Source: an uncultured Eubacteriales bacterium (lineage in GTDB: Bacteria > Bacillota > Clostridia > UBA1381 > UMGS1253). Taken from it: DNA of 64,000 nt. Location: positions 62,001-126,000 of the forward strand of contig CABUKE010000003.1 in NCBI GenBank assembly GCA_902492065.1, read 5' to 3'. Shown piece after piece: positions 8,691-16,067 of this stretch (the first letter of the stretch is position 1; each line of letters begins with the position of its first letter). The position numbers and the translations under genes are program-made. The notes beneath the pieces were generated by a model, which saw nothing but the letters and a program-made list of their open reading frames with translations, was not told the DNA's origin and searched no databases.

Positions 8691-8709
8691 TATGAATTAT
8701 GTTGGTTAT

Positions 8710-8738
8710 ATCATACCATGTATGACCCGGCATGTCAA
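8710..8738 (-). promoter_or_regulatory. Promoter of the lysine operon
   Basis: Minus strand TTGACA (8738-8733), exactly 17 bases, TATGAT (8715-8710). Transcription would begin about 15-20 bases before the aptamer. The rest of 8740-8850 holds nothing I recognise. Confidence 0.85.
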
Positions 8739-8851
8739 ATTTTTTTTGTATTAAGAACTGCCGAAATCAACGAGTGTTTTACCATCCTGTCTTTATAAAT
8801 CGCCCAAAGTTTCTTTCACACGTATCTTCCAGTAAAAAATATACCGGTATT

Positions 8852-9301
8852 TTATCTATTTTCTTTTACACGCTCGTCTAGCAGCGCGCCAAACGCACGT
8901 ATAAACGCCGCGTCCTGCGCCGCCTCCCGCTTACGCGGGCCCTTTGTCCGCCCGCCGCCGCGGCGTACCTTTTTGCCCAGAAACCGTTCAAACAACAGCT
9001 TATCTATATTCCCGTCGTCATAGCACATTCCGCTGAAGCTGATTGCATATGCGCCGCGGGCCAGCGCAAGTGTCGCCGCGCCAAAGTCCCCCGTCACGGC
9101 AACGTCGCCCCTACTGAGCAGGTTCGCCAGCGCAAGATCCGCGCTGTCCGCACCTTTATCGACAACAACGCATTCGCTGTAGCCGTCGTCAATCCTGTGC
9201 GTATTATCATATACCATGATAACGCGAACGCCACGCGCACGCGCCGCTTCTACGATCTGCGCCCGTACCGGGCATGCGTCCGCATCCACAACGACCTTCA
9301 T
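8852..9301 (-). CDS. UPF0178 (DUF188, YaiI/YqxD) family protein
   Basis: 149 residues. The start KVVVDADACPVR and the internal VVDKGADSADLALAN and DVAVTGDFGAATLAL segments are characteristic of the YaiI/YqxD family. Its conserved Asp residues resemble a PIN-type nuclease centre, but the activity is not established. A basic patch near the C-terminus (KKVRRGGGRTKGPRKR) could touch nucleic acid. Its ATG overlaps the dtd stop by four bases (ATGA), implying coupled translation. Confidence 0.9.
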   Translation of the reverse strand: MKVVVDADACPVRAQIVEAARARGVRVIMVYDNTHRIDDGYSECVVVDKGADSADLALANLLSRGDVAVTGDFGAATLALARGAYAISFSGMCYDDGNIDKLLFERFLGKKVRRGGGRTKGPRKREAAQDAAFIRAFGALLDERVKENR

Positions 9302-9750
9302 GCCCCGTCTCCCACGCTTTCAACAATCAGCGTAACCGGCCCGTCGTTTAACAGCTCAACCTGCATATCTGCGCCGAACGTCCCCGTCTGGCACGGGATG
9401 CCATTTTGCCGGACGCACGACACAAAGTGTTCATAGAGCGGAATCGCCCTTTCCGGACGCGCCGCACTTGTAAAGCTCGGACGGTTCCCCTTCCGACAGT
9501 CGCCGTAAAGCGTAAAGTTGGACACGACTAAAAATTCACCATCCACATCCTGCACTGCACGGTTCATCTTGCCGTTATCGTCTTCAAACACGCGCAGTCC
9601 GCAGCACTTTTTTGCAAGGTATTCCGCATCGGCCTCCGCATCCGTTTCATGTACGCCAAGCAGGATAAGAAAGCCCGTGCCGATCTCCGCTGTTTTCTTA
9701 CCATCTATCGTTACGCTTGCGCGCTTCACGCGCTGTACCACTGCCCGCAT
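9298..9750 (-). CDS. dtd: D-aminoacyl-tRNA deacylase
   Basis: 150 residues, the standard Dtd length. It hydrolyses D-amino acids, and Gly misattached to tRNA-Ala, from charged tRNA. Both family motifs are present: SNFTLYGDCRKGNRPSFTSAA (about 79-99, the SQxT-type pocket) and NDGPVTLIVES (about 136-146, the Gly-cisPro element in the form GPVT). It sits 16 bases after the GH30 gene and overlaps the UPF0178 gene. Confidence 0.95.
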   Translation of the reverse strand: MRAVVQRVKRASVTIDGKKTAEIGTGFLILLGVHETDAEADAEYLAKKCCGLRVFEDDNGKMNRAVQDVDGEFLVVSNFTLYGDCRKGNRPSFTSAARPERAIPLYEHFVSCVRQNGIPCQTGTFGADMQVELLNDGPVTLIVESVGDGA

Positions 9751-9766
9751 ATTTTATCCTCTTTTC

Positions 9767-11128
9767 TCATTTATCCGTCTTGTCAAATACCAGCGTCATA
9801 ATCGAATGCGGTGTGCTCATACCGCGCGCACACAGCCCATTGTATTTCAGGAAAAACGGCACGCGGCGCGGCGAGCGGTTCAGCACAATAGCTACAATCG
9901 TTCCGTCCGGATTTACAAACGCACACGTTTCGACCCGCGCACTGTACTTGCTCGTTCCAATCCGCCGCGCACCACGCTGGATAAACTTTGAGAAGTGTCC
10001 GACGTAGTAGTACACAGGTGTAAACTGGAGTACATCCTCCCCTGCGTTATACATCACAGGCGCGCTGCACCCGCCGAACCGCGCATGGTACGGCCCGCCA
10101 GCCGTGTCAAGCACCAAGTTCCAGTCGCACGACCCGCTCACGCCGCCAATCAGGTTCCCGATCATGTCATGGGCGTAACCTTCTGCCATTGTAGTCCCCC
10201 GGTCAATGGGGTACAGCCCGTGGCAGAACTCTGTCACGAGGAGCTGCTTTTCCGGGAACTGCTGGTGTGTAATACCAACCGCTTCAAAGTGCTCACCCGA
10301 GTACCAGTGCATCCCAATGCCCCAGACGCGCTGGCGCACGCTTTCATCTGCCAGCGTGACCCGGGCGCGGTCGTAAAGCTGTTCCTTATTATGATCCCAG
10401 ATAATGATTTTAATGTCGGACAGCCCAGCCCGGTCAAGCGCGGGCGCAAGATGATTTTTGACAAAGTCAGCCTCCTCCTGTGCGCTGTACTGACAACTCT
10501 CCCACGTCTGGATAGCGTTCGGCTCGTTCTGTACCGTCACGCCCCAGATGTCGATTCCTTCTTTTTTAAACTCCAGTATGTACTTTGCGTAGCAGTCCGC
10601 CCATGTATCCATATATTCCTCGCTCAGCTTGCCGCCGAACAGCGCACTGCCGGTTGTCTTCATAAAAGCGGGCGGACTCCACGGCGACGCGAACAGCACG
10701 AGCGGCTCTCCGGCCACCTGCATAGCCGCTTTGACCAGCGGAATCACATACTCTTTGTCGCGCTCGATATTGAATGTCGCAAGCGTTTTATCCCCAGTCT
10801 CCATGTTTTGATAGGTATCAAGGCTGAAATCGCATGAGCCGATGTGCGTGCGGCCAAAGCTGTAGCCAATGCCTTTCTCCGGGTCAAAATATGCCTCGAT
10901 AAACTTCTTTTTATTTTCTTCCCCCATCAGATGGTAATTATACGCCGCAGACTCCGTAAACGCGCCGCCGAAACCGAGTATCTCCTGATACGTTACGTCG
11001 TCGTAAATATTGATGACCGCTTCCTCGTGCGTTTCCTTCCCTGTCTGGAACATCATGGGCTTTTCTTCCGCCAGGAACTGATGCGCGCGTATGTTTGTTC
11101 TATAAACCTTGATTCGCTTATCTGCCAT
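9767..11128 (-). CDS. Intracellular GH30-family glycoside hydrolase
   Basis: 453 residues with no signal peptide. GH30 pattern throughout: FGGAFTESAAYNYH, GRTHIGSCDFSLDTY, ASPWSPPAFMKTTGS, acid/base Glu 202 in VQNEPNAIQTWESC, and nucleophile Glu 300 in LLVTEFCHG. A beta-sandwich follows the barrel at the C-terminus. GH30 includes glucosylceramidases, beta-glucosidases, xylosidases and beta-1,6-glucanases. The cytoplasmic location and the xylanase nearby make an oligosaccharide substrate likely, but this is inferred. The ATG at 11128 follows AAGGAGGAG; an in-frame upstream start at 11176 has no such site and lies at the promoter. Confidence 0.9.
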   Translation of the reverse strand: MADKRIKVYRTNIRAHQFLAEEKPMMFQTGKETHEEAVINIYDDVTYQEILGFGGAFTESAAYNYHLMGEENKKKFIEAYFDPEKGIGYSFGRTHIGSCDFSLDTYQNMETGDKTLATFNIERDKEYVIPLVKAAMQVAGEPLVLFASPWSPPAFMKTTGSALFGGKLSEEYMDTWADCYAKYILEFKKEGIDIWGVTVQNEPNAIQTWESCQYSAQEEADFVKNHLAPALDRAGLSDIKIIIWDHNKEQLYDRARVTLADESVRQRVWGIGMHWYSGEHFEAVGITHQQFPEKQLLVTEFCHGLYPIDRGTTMAEGYAHDMIGNLIGGVSGSCDWNLVLDTAGGPYHARFGGCSAPVMYNAGEDVLQFTPVYYYVGHFSKFIQRGARRIGTSKYSARVETCAFVNPDGTIVAIVLNRSPRRVPFFLKYNGLCARGMSTPHSIMTLVFDKTDK

Positions 11129-11166
11129 ACAAATCTCCTCCTTCGCCAAAAAGCGTCTTCCGGTTA

Positions 11167-11195
11167 AGCGTACCACCTGTCCGGGCGATTGTCAA
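11167..11195 (-). promoter_or_regulatory. Promoter of GH30-dtd-UPF0178
   Basis: Minus strand TTGACA (11195-11190), 17-base spacer, TACGCT (11172-11167), about 40 bases before the chosen GH30 start. Confidence 0.65.
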
Positions 11196-11229
11196 GTCGT
11201 GTAAAAGAAATCATATAAAAAATAAACAA

Positions 11230-11285
11230 TTGACATTTTTAGGATTTTAGGGTATACTATTTGAAAATGAATTTCATTTTCAAAT
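11230..11285 (+). promoter_or_regulatory. zur-znu promoter and zinc-box palindrome
   Basis: TTGACA (11230-11235), a 17-base spacer and TATACT (11253-11258). Directly after the -10 lies a perfect palindrome at 11259-11285: arms ATTTGAAAATGAA / TTCATTTTCAAAT around one T. It covers the predicted start of transcription, a classic Fur/Zur repressor position. Confidence 0.88.
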
Positions 11286-11309
11286 TTAATTAGATAGCAG
11301 GTGATTTTC

Positions 11310-11735
11310 ATGCGGGGTGAAAAGGGGTATCGTACCAAACAGCGCGACATCATATTAGAGTATTTGCAGCAAAACACGGCGCGCCACCTTACGGTGGACG
11401 ATGTAACGGATGCGCTCAAACAGCGCGGTCTCTCAGTCGGTAAGACGACGGTCTACCGTTTTATGGACAAGCTGGCCGGCGAGGGCGCTGTTCGGAAATA
11501 TTTTATCTCCAATTCCAAAAGCGCGTGCTACGAATATATCGACACAGCGGCAGCATGCCGGATGCACTACCACTTAAAATGTACGGCCTGCGGTGCGCTT
11601 CTGCACGTGGACTGCTCTCTGATGGACCGGGTCGCGGCGCATATGGACGATGAACACGGCTTTTTGATTGACAATACGCGGACGGTGCTGTACGGTCTGT
11701 GCGGCGAATGCCGTAAAAGCGGAAAAAACCTGTAA
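11310..11735 (+). CDS. zur: Fur-family regulator, probably Zur
   Basis: 141 residues. Winged helix with YRTKQRDIILEYLQQ and GLSVGKTTVYRFMDKLAGEGAV. Structural zinc Cys pairs are CTAC (about 93-96) and CGEC (about 131-134); His/Cys-rich segments MHYHLKC and LLHVDC bind sensing metal. Within the Fur family the zinc role is inferred from the znuA-znuC-znuB genes directly downstream. A GTG at 11301 is in frame, but the ATG at 11310 is better spaced from AGGTGA. It should repress its own operon through the 27-bp palindrome when zinc is plentiful. Confidence 0.88.
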   Translation: MRGEKGYRTKQRDIILEYLQQNTARHLTVDDVTDALKQRGLSVGKTTVYRFMDKLAGEGAVRKYFISNSKSACYEYIDTAAACRMHYHLKCTACGALLHVDCSLMDRVAAHMDDEHGFLIDNTRTVLYGLCGECRKSGKNL

Positions 11736-11748
11736 TGGAGGGATACTC

Positions 11749-12696
11749 ATGTATAAAAAACTTTTTGCGCTTGCGCTGTGCGTCTGCCTCGTACTCAGCC
11801 TTGCCGGGTGCGGCGCCGGGCAACAAAATGCGCAGGAAGATACCGGCAAATTGCAAATTGTAACGACGCTGTTTCCCCAGTATGACTTTGCCCGGCAGGT
11901 GGCTGGTGATTTGGCGGATGTGACGCTCCTGCTCCCGCCCGGGACGGAGGCGCATACGTACGAACCGTCACCGGCCGATATCATCAATATCCAGAAATCC
12001 GATTTGTTCATCTATACGGGCAAGTATATGGAGAGCTGGGCGGAGGGGATCATCAGCAATCTTGACAACACACAGACGCAGGCGCTCGACGTATCAGAGG
12101 GGATTTCCCTTGTCAACGAAGCGGACGAGCCAGGCCACTCGGAGGAAGGCGGTGAGGCGCACACCCACCAGTTTGACCCCCACATCTGGACGTCGCCGGC
12201 AAACGCAATCATTATGGTAGATAACATCCGCGGCGCGCTCTCTGCGGCCGACCCTGCCAACGCGCAGGCATACGAGCAGAACGCAGCGGCCTATATCACC
12301 GAATTGCAGGAGCTGGACAATGATTTCATGGAACTTGTTAATGCCGCGCCGCACAAAAAAATCATGTTCGGCGGACGCTTCGCCATGTATTATTTTGCCC
12401 AGCGCTACGGCCTTTCCTATACGTCGGCCTATGATTCCTGCTCATCGGAAACGGAGCCGGGCGCGCGGCTTGTAGCGCAGATTATTGACGAAATGAAAGC
12501 GGAACAGATCGGCGTGATTTATTATGAGGAGATGTCGAACCACGCGGTGGCGGATTCCATTGCCGCGGAAACCGGCGCAAAGGCGCTGCTCCTGCACTCG
12601 TGCCACAACGTGACGAAGGAGGAACTCGCCGGCGGTGCGACGTATCTTTCGCTCATGCGTCAAAACTACGAAAACCTGAAAGAAGGGCTGTACTAA
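11749..12696 (+). CDS. znuA: Zinc ABC transporter substrate-binding lipoprotein
   Basis: 315 residues of the cluster A-I (ZnuA/AdcA/TroA) class. Lipoprotein signal with lipobox LAGC (Cys about 20). Metal ligands fit the family: His in GTEAHTYEPS (about 67), a His-rich loop GHSEEGGEAHTHQFDPHIWTS (about 131-150), His in the central region and a C-terminal Asp/Glu site. The ATG at 11749 follows ATGGAGGG by a normal distance; an in-frame upstream start at 11668 would place a non-signal sequence before the lipobox. It lies 13 bases after zur. Confidence 0.93.
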   Translation: MYKKLFALALCVCLVLSLAGCGAGQQNAQEDTGKLQIVTTLFPQYDFARQVAGDLADVTLLLPPGTEAHTYEPSPADIINIQKSDLFIYTGKYMESWAEGIISNLDNTQTQALDVSEGISLVNEADEPGHSEEGGEAHTHQFDPHIWTSPANAIIMVDNIRGALSAADPANAQAYEQNAAAYITELQELDNDFMELVNAAPHKKIMFGGRFAMYYFAQRYGLSYTSAYDSCSSETEPGARLVAQIIDEMKAEQIGVIYYEEMSNHAVADSIAAETGAKALLLHSCHNVTKEELAGGATYLSLMRQNYENLKEGLY

Positions 12697-13406
12697 TGGA
12701 GATTTTGCGCTGTGAAGGGCTTTGCGTGTCGTATGACGCTGCGCCGGTAATACAAAACGCAAGCTTTACGGTCGACGCGGGCGACTATGTGCTCGTCGTC
12801 GGGGAAAACGGCTCGGGCAAGTCGACGCTTGTGAAAACGATACTGGGGCTTGTCTCTCCTTCGTCCGGCAAGCTGACCTTCAGCGGCGGACTGACAAAAA
12901 CGGAGATCGGGTATCTCGCTCAGCAGAGTGACACGAAGCGCGACTTCCCTGCCTCGGTGTTTGAAGTGGTGCTCTCGGGCTTTTGCGGGAAGCGGCCGCT
13001 TTTTCCCTTTTACACAAAAGAGCAGAAACGGCGCGCAGACGACGCCCTGTCCCGGCTTGGCATGGACGCGTACAGGAAACGGCCGTTTTCCACGCTGTCG
13101 GGCGGACAGCGCCAGCGCGTCCTGCTCGCCCGTGCACTGTGCGCCACACAAAAGCTGATCCTGTGCGACGAGCCGGCGGCCGGTCTTGACGCGCGCGTGA
13201 CCGCGCAACTCTACGATGCAATCCGGCAGTTGAACCGTGACGGCATTACCGTCATCATGGTGACACACGATTTAAACGAGGCACTCCCCGACGCAAACAA
13301 GGTGATTCATATGGGACGGGAGCAGACCTGGTGCCTGCGCAAAGAGGAATACAAAAAAAGCGAAATGGCCCGCTCCCTGTTTGGGCCATTGACAGAATCG
13401 GAATGA
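12696..13406 (+). CDS. znuC: Zinc ABC transporter ATP-binding protein
   Basis: 236 residues. Walker A GENGSGKST, Q-loop YLAQQSD, signature LSGGQRQRVLLARAL, Walker B LILCDEPAAGLD and switch His in VMVTHDLNEAL. It is the ATPase partner of ZnuA and ZnuB. The ATG shares a base with the znuA TAA (TAATG), so translation is coupled. Confidence 0.94.
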   Translation: MEILRCEGLCVSYDAAPVIQNASFTVDAGDYVLVVGENGSGKSTLVKTILGLVSPSSGKLTFSGGLTKTEIGYLAQQSDTKRDFPASVFEVVLSGFCGKRPLFPFYTKEQKRRADDALSRLGMDAYRKRPFSTLSGGQRQRVLLARALCATQKLILCDEPAAGLDARVTAQLYDAIRQLNRDGITVIMVTHDLNEALPDANKVIHMGREQTWCLRKEEYKKSEMARSLFGPLTESE

Positions 13407-13425
13407 AAGGCGGTTGGAAATTACC

Positions 13426-14244
13426 ATGCTTGCTATGCTTTCGGAAATGTTTTCCTACGAGTTTCTCACACGCGCGTTTCTCGTCGGGACGCTCGTTTCG
13501 CTTGCCGCCGCCCTGCTCGGCGTAAGCCTCGTGCTAAAACGCTATTCCATGATTGGGGACGGTCTGTCACACGTGGGGTTCGGTGCGCTGTCGATTGCCT
13601 TCGCGCTCAACCTTGCGCCGCTGTATGTGTCCATTCCGGCGTGTGTGGTGGCGGCGTTTTTCCTGCTGAAAATCAGCGAAAACTCAAAAATCAAGGGTGA
13701 TGCAGCAATTGCCTTGATTGCGAGCAGCAGCCTTGCTATCGGCGTCATTGCAACGTCGCTCTCCTCTGGGCTGAGCGTCGACGTATACGGCTATATGTTC
13801 GGCAGTATTCTCGCCATGCAGCAGAGCGACGTATACATCAGCGTTGCGCTGTCGGCGGCTGTTTTGGCGGTCTATGTGCTCTGCTACAATAAAATTTTTG
13901 CAGTCACGTTCGACGCGGACTTCGCCCGTGCAACCGGGACAAAGACCAGCTTTTACAATATGCTTCTGGCGCTCCTGACTGCACTGACAATCGTGGTCGG
14001 GATGCGGATCATGGGGACTATGCTGATCTCCAGCCTGATTATCTTCCCGGCGCTTTCCGCCATGCGCGTGCTGCGCAGCTTTAAGGGCGTTATCATCTGC
14101 TCGGGCGTAATTTCTGTCGTCTGCTTTTTCCTGGGCATGGTATTTTCCTATGTGTTTTCCATCCCCACAGGCGCGAGCGTTGTTGTAGTAAACCTTGCTG
14201 TGTTTTTGATTTTTTATGTAATCGGGAAGCTATTGAAGCGGTAA
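13426..14244 (+). CDS. znuB: Zinc ABC transporter permease
   Basis: 272 residues of the ABC-3 family with seven to eight hydrophobic helices and the conserved GDGLSHVGFGALSIAF and ATGTKTSFYNMLLALLTALTIVVGMRIMGTMLISSLIIFPA segments, seen in pieces. A TTG at 13414 is in frame, but the ATG at 13426 lies at a normal distance from AAAGGCGG. It is 19 bases after znuC and ends the operon. Confidence 0.93.
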   Translation: MLAMLSEMFSYEFLTRAFLVGTLVSLAAALLGVSLVLKRYSMIGDGLSHVGFGALSIAFALNLAPLYVSIPACVVAAFFLLKISENSKIKGDAAIALIASSSLAIGVIATSLSSGLSVDVYGYMFGSILAMQQSDVYISVALSAAVLAVYVLCYNKIFAVTFDADFARATGTKTSFYNMLLALLTALTIVVGMRIMGTMLISSLIIFPALSAMRVLRSFKGVIICSGVISVVCFFLGMVFSYVFSIPTGASVVVVNLAVFLIFYVIGKLLKR

Positions 14245-14261
14245 CAGAAAGGAGGAGCAGT

Positions 14262-14378
14262 ATGCGACACGAATACTTTCCCATGCAAACGAACGGGGTT
14301 CATCAAACCAGATATAAGTCTGTCCGCCGCCTGTACGGCGGCTTTTTTTATGCTCTTTTATGCCTGAAATATTTTTAA
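14262..14378 (+). CDS. Possible 38-residue small ORF behind znuB
   Basis: An ATG lies 8 bases after a perfect AAAGGAGGAG ribosome site, 17 bases past znuB. It opens a 38-codon frame starting MRHEYFPMQTNGVHQ. The znu terminator hairpin lies inside the frame, so most transcripts would end before the stop codon. It may be a chance frame behind a conserved ribosome site, or a peptide translated only on read-through. I recognise no family. Confidence 0.3.
   Translation: MRHEYFPMQTNGVHQTRYKSVRRLYGGFFYALLCLKYF
14324..14349 (+). terminator. Terminator of zur-znu operon
   Basis: GCCGCC-TGTAC-GGCGGC stem followed by TTTTTTT. Confidence 0.85.
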
Positions 14379-14461
14379 AACGACGCACAACGCGGCGCAG
14401 GTCGCATATGATATAACAGAGTAATGCCAAACACTCTAAATATCATAAAGGAGGTCATATC

Positions 14462-15313
14462 ATGCATGACAAAATTGTTGCAGGGCCGATTGGCGACTGC
14501 AATAGCGCAGATGCGCGCGAGTTCCGCGAAGCAGTGTGCATACATACCGACAAAATATACGACCAGTGCCGTGATAAGGACTGTCTAACCGACCTGCGCG
14601 TTTACCTGACACCATGCGGTCAGGAGCTCGTAAACCGTTCCATCAATGTTAAAATCCGCAAAGCGGAAATCATCTGGGTTTATTCTGACATCGAGGCGGT
14701 ACCGTTCAACCGCGGGTTCTACAGCGTAGACCTGAAATACTTCTTCAAGATTACGCTGGACGTATTCACAGGCGTTGGCAAGCCGTGCAAGGCAGAGGGG
14801 CTGGCAACCTTCGACAAAAAGGTGATCCTGTTCGGTTCCGAGGGCAATGCAAAGGTATTTTCTTCGAGCTACCGCGGCGGCGGCATCGACCCGCAGGATT
14901 GGCAGAAGACAAACATGCCGAAAGCGATTATCGAGGTTGTAGAGCCGATTGCGCTGTCCTGCAAGGTTGTAGAGCCGAACGATAACTGCTGCTGTTGCTG
15001 TGACGAAACTGATCTAAGCTCCATTCCGGCTGACGTTTGCGGCGTATTTGAAGACAATCTGGTTAGCAGCGGGGACGACAAGCGCGTATTCGTTACAATC
15101 GGTGTATTCTCTATCGTAAAGCTGGAGAGAAGCGTCCAGCTCCTGATTCCGGCGTACGACTTCTGCGTACCGAACAAAGACTGTGTAACTGCAACGGATG
15201 AGAATCCGTGCGACTTGTTTGATCGTATCGAGTTCCCGGTTGACGAGTTCTTCCCGCCGGCGGCGTTCGACTGCGACAGCGCGCCAAGCTGCGGCTGTGG
15301 CTGCGACGACTAA
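14462..15313 (+). CDS. Cysteine-rich protein of unknown function
   Basis: 283 residues, no signal peptide or membrane segment, behind AAAGGAGG. I count 20 Cys, including five in a row (NCCCCCDE at about 179-186) and a CGCGCDD tail. Two beta-rich halves are separated by the Cys run: about 25-165 (VCIHTDKIYDQCRDKDCLTDLRVYLTPCG, seen as separate blocks) and about 190-265 (DKRVFVTIGVFSIVKLERSVQLLIPAYDFC). Both end in a C-x-x-x-D-C-type element, which suggests an internal duplication. I do not recognise the family with confidence. The Cys content and cytoplasmic nature would suit a spore-coat-like, cross-linked or metal-binding protein. It is single-gene, with a terminator right after it. Confidence 0.8.
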   Translation: MHDKIVAGPIGDCNSADAREFREAVCIHTDKIYDQCRDKDCLTDLRVYLTPCGQELVNRSINVKIRKAEIIWVYSDIEAVPFNRGFYSVDLKYFFKITLDVFTGVGKPCKAEGLATFDKKVILFGSEGNAKVFSSSYRGGGIDPQDWQKTNMPKAIIEVVEPIALSCKVVEPNDNCCCCCDETDLSSIPADVCGVFEDNLVSSGDDKRVFVTIGVFSIVKLERSVQLLIPAYDFCVPNKDCVTATDENPCDLFDRIEFPVDEFFPPAAFDCDSAPSCGCGCDD

Positions 15314-15331
15314 GCATTCAGCATCTAAAAT

Positions 15332-15358
15332 AAAAGGTACGGCGTAGCCGTACCTTTT
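15332..15358. terminator. Bidirectional terminator
   Basis: AAAAGGTACGGC-GTA-GCCGTACCTTTTT between the convergent Cys-rich gene and the GNAT gene; A/T runs on both sides serve both strands. Confidence 0.85.
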
Positions 15359-15362
15359 TGCG

Positions 15363-15899
15363 TTATAAAACAAATTCCATCTGGCAGTCGCATGGCTCCG
15401 CTGCTGAAAGCGCAGCGTCGTATTCTTCCGCTTCCACACAGCCAGCTGCGTGGTAAAACGCCTGTGTTTCCTCGGCAGAATGTGCCGAAATGTACAATTT
15501 CTCCGCGCCCTTACTGCGTGCGAACGCGCAGGCGCGTGCAAACAGCGCCTTCCCTATCCCGCGGCCACGCTCGCCGCAGGATACATGGAGCGAGGAAAGC
15601 TGTAAATATTGCCCCCTGCTACCCAGCTGCCTGCCTTCCACGGATGCAAACCCAATCAGCCGTCCGCCGCAAAACGCTCCAACTACCTCGCCGCCCGTTT
15701 CGACAGTGTGCCGCAGACACTCGACCAAAAACGTATACTCTTTCTCTCCCCAATCGTCGATAAACGCGATGTCTTTTAAGACCCATTCCCCGTCCACCTT
15801 ACGCCAGCATCGTGTCACCTTTTGATACCGCTCAAACCCGTCGAACAGCCGCCGGGTGATTTCTTCTTTTTCTATTTCTCTATATATGATTTGTTCCAT
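15363..15899 (-). CDS. GNAT family N-acetyltransferase
   Basis: 178 residues. The acetyl-CoA binding element is SSLHVSCGERGRGIGKALFARACAFARSKGAEKLYISAHSAE, seen in segments, with the RGRGIG loop at about 113-118. The N-terminal ~55 residues form an extra segment rich in Arg, Lys and Glu. The substrate is unknown. It starts behind AAAGGGAGG and runs convergently into the shared terminator. Confidence 0.85.
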   Translation of the reverse strand: MEQIIYREIEKEEITRRLFDGFERYQKVTRCWRKVDGEWVLKDIAFIDDWGEKEYTFLVECLRHTVETGGEVVGAFCGGRLIGFASVEGRQLGSRGQYLQLSSLHVSCGERGRGIGKALFARACAFARSKGAEKLYISAHSAEETQAFYHAAGCVEAEEYDAALSAAEPCDCQMEFVL

Positions 15900-15974
15900 T
15901 TTGTATTCCTCCCTTTGCCGTTTTCCTGTCCAGTATACCAGAAATGTTTACAAAAATCTATCCCTTTCATTCTG

Positions 15975-16038
15975 TGCACAAATTTAAAGATTATTGTGCA
16001 TGATTTTTATTGATTAACAGATTCTATCCCGATATAAT
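15975..16038 (+). promoter_or_regulatory. Promoter and upstream dyad of the FAD oxidoreductase gene
   Basis: TTGATT (16010-16015), 17 bases, TATAAT (16033-16038). Ten bases before the -35 ends an inverted repeat TGCACAA-N12-TTGTGCA (15975-16000), placed as an activator site would be. Confidence 0.7.
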
Positions 16039-16067
16039 AGAGAAAAAACAATACGGAGGAATCAGCA

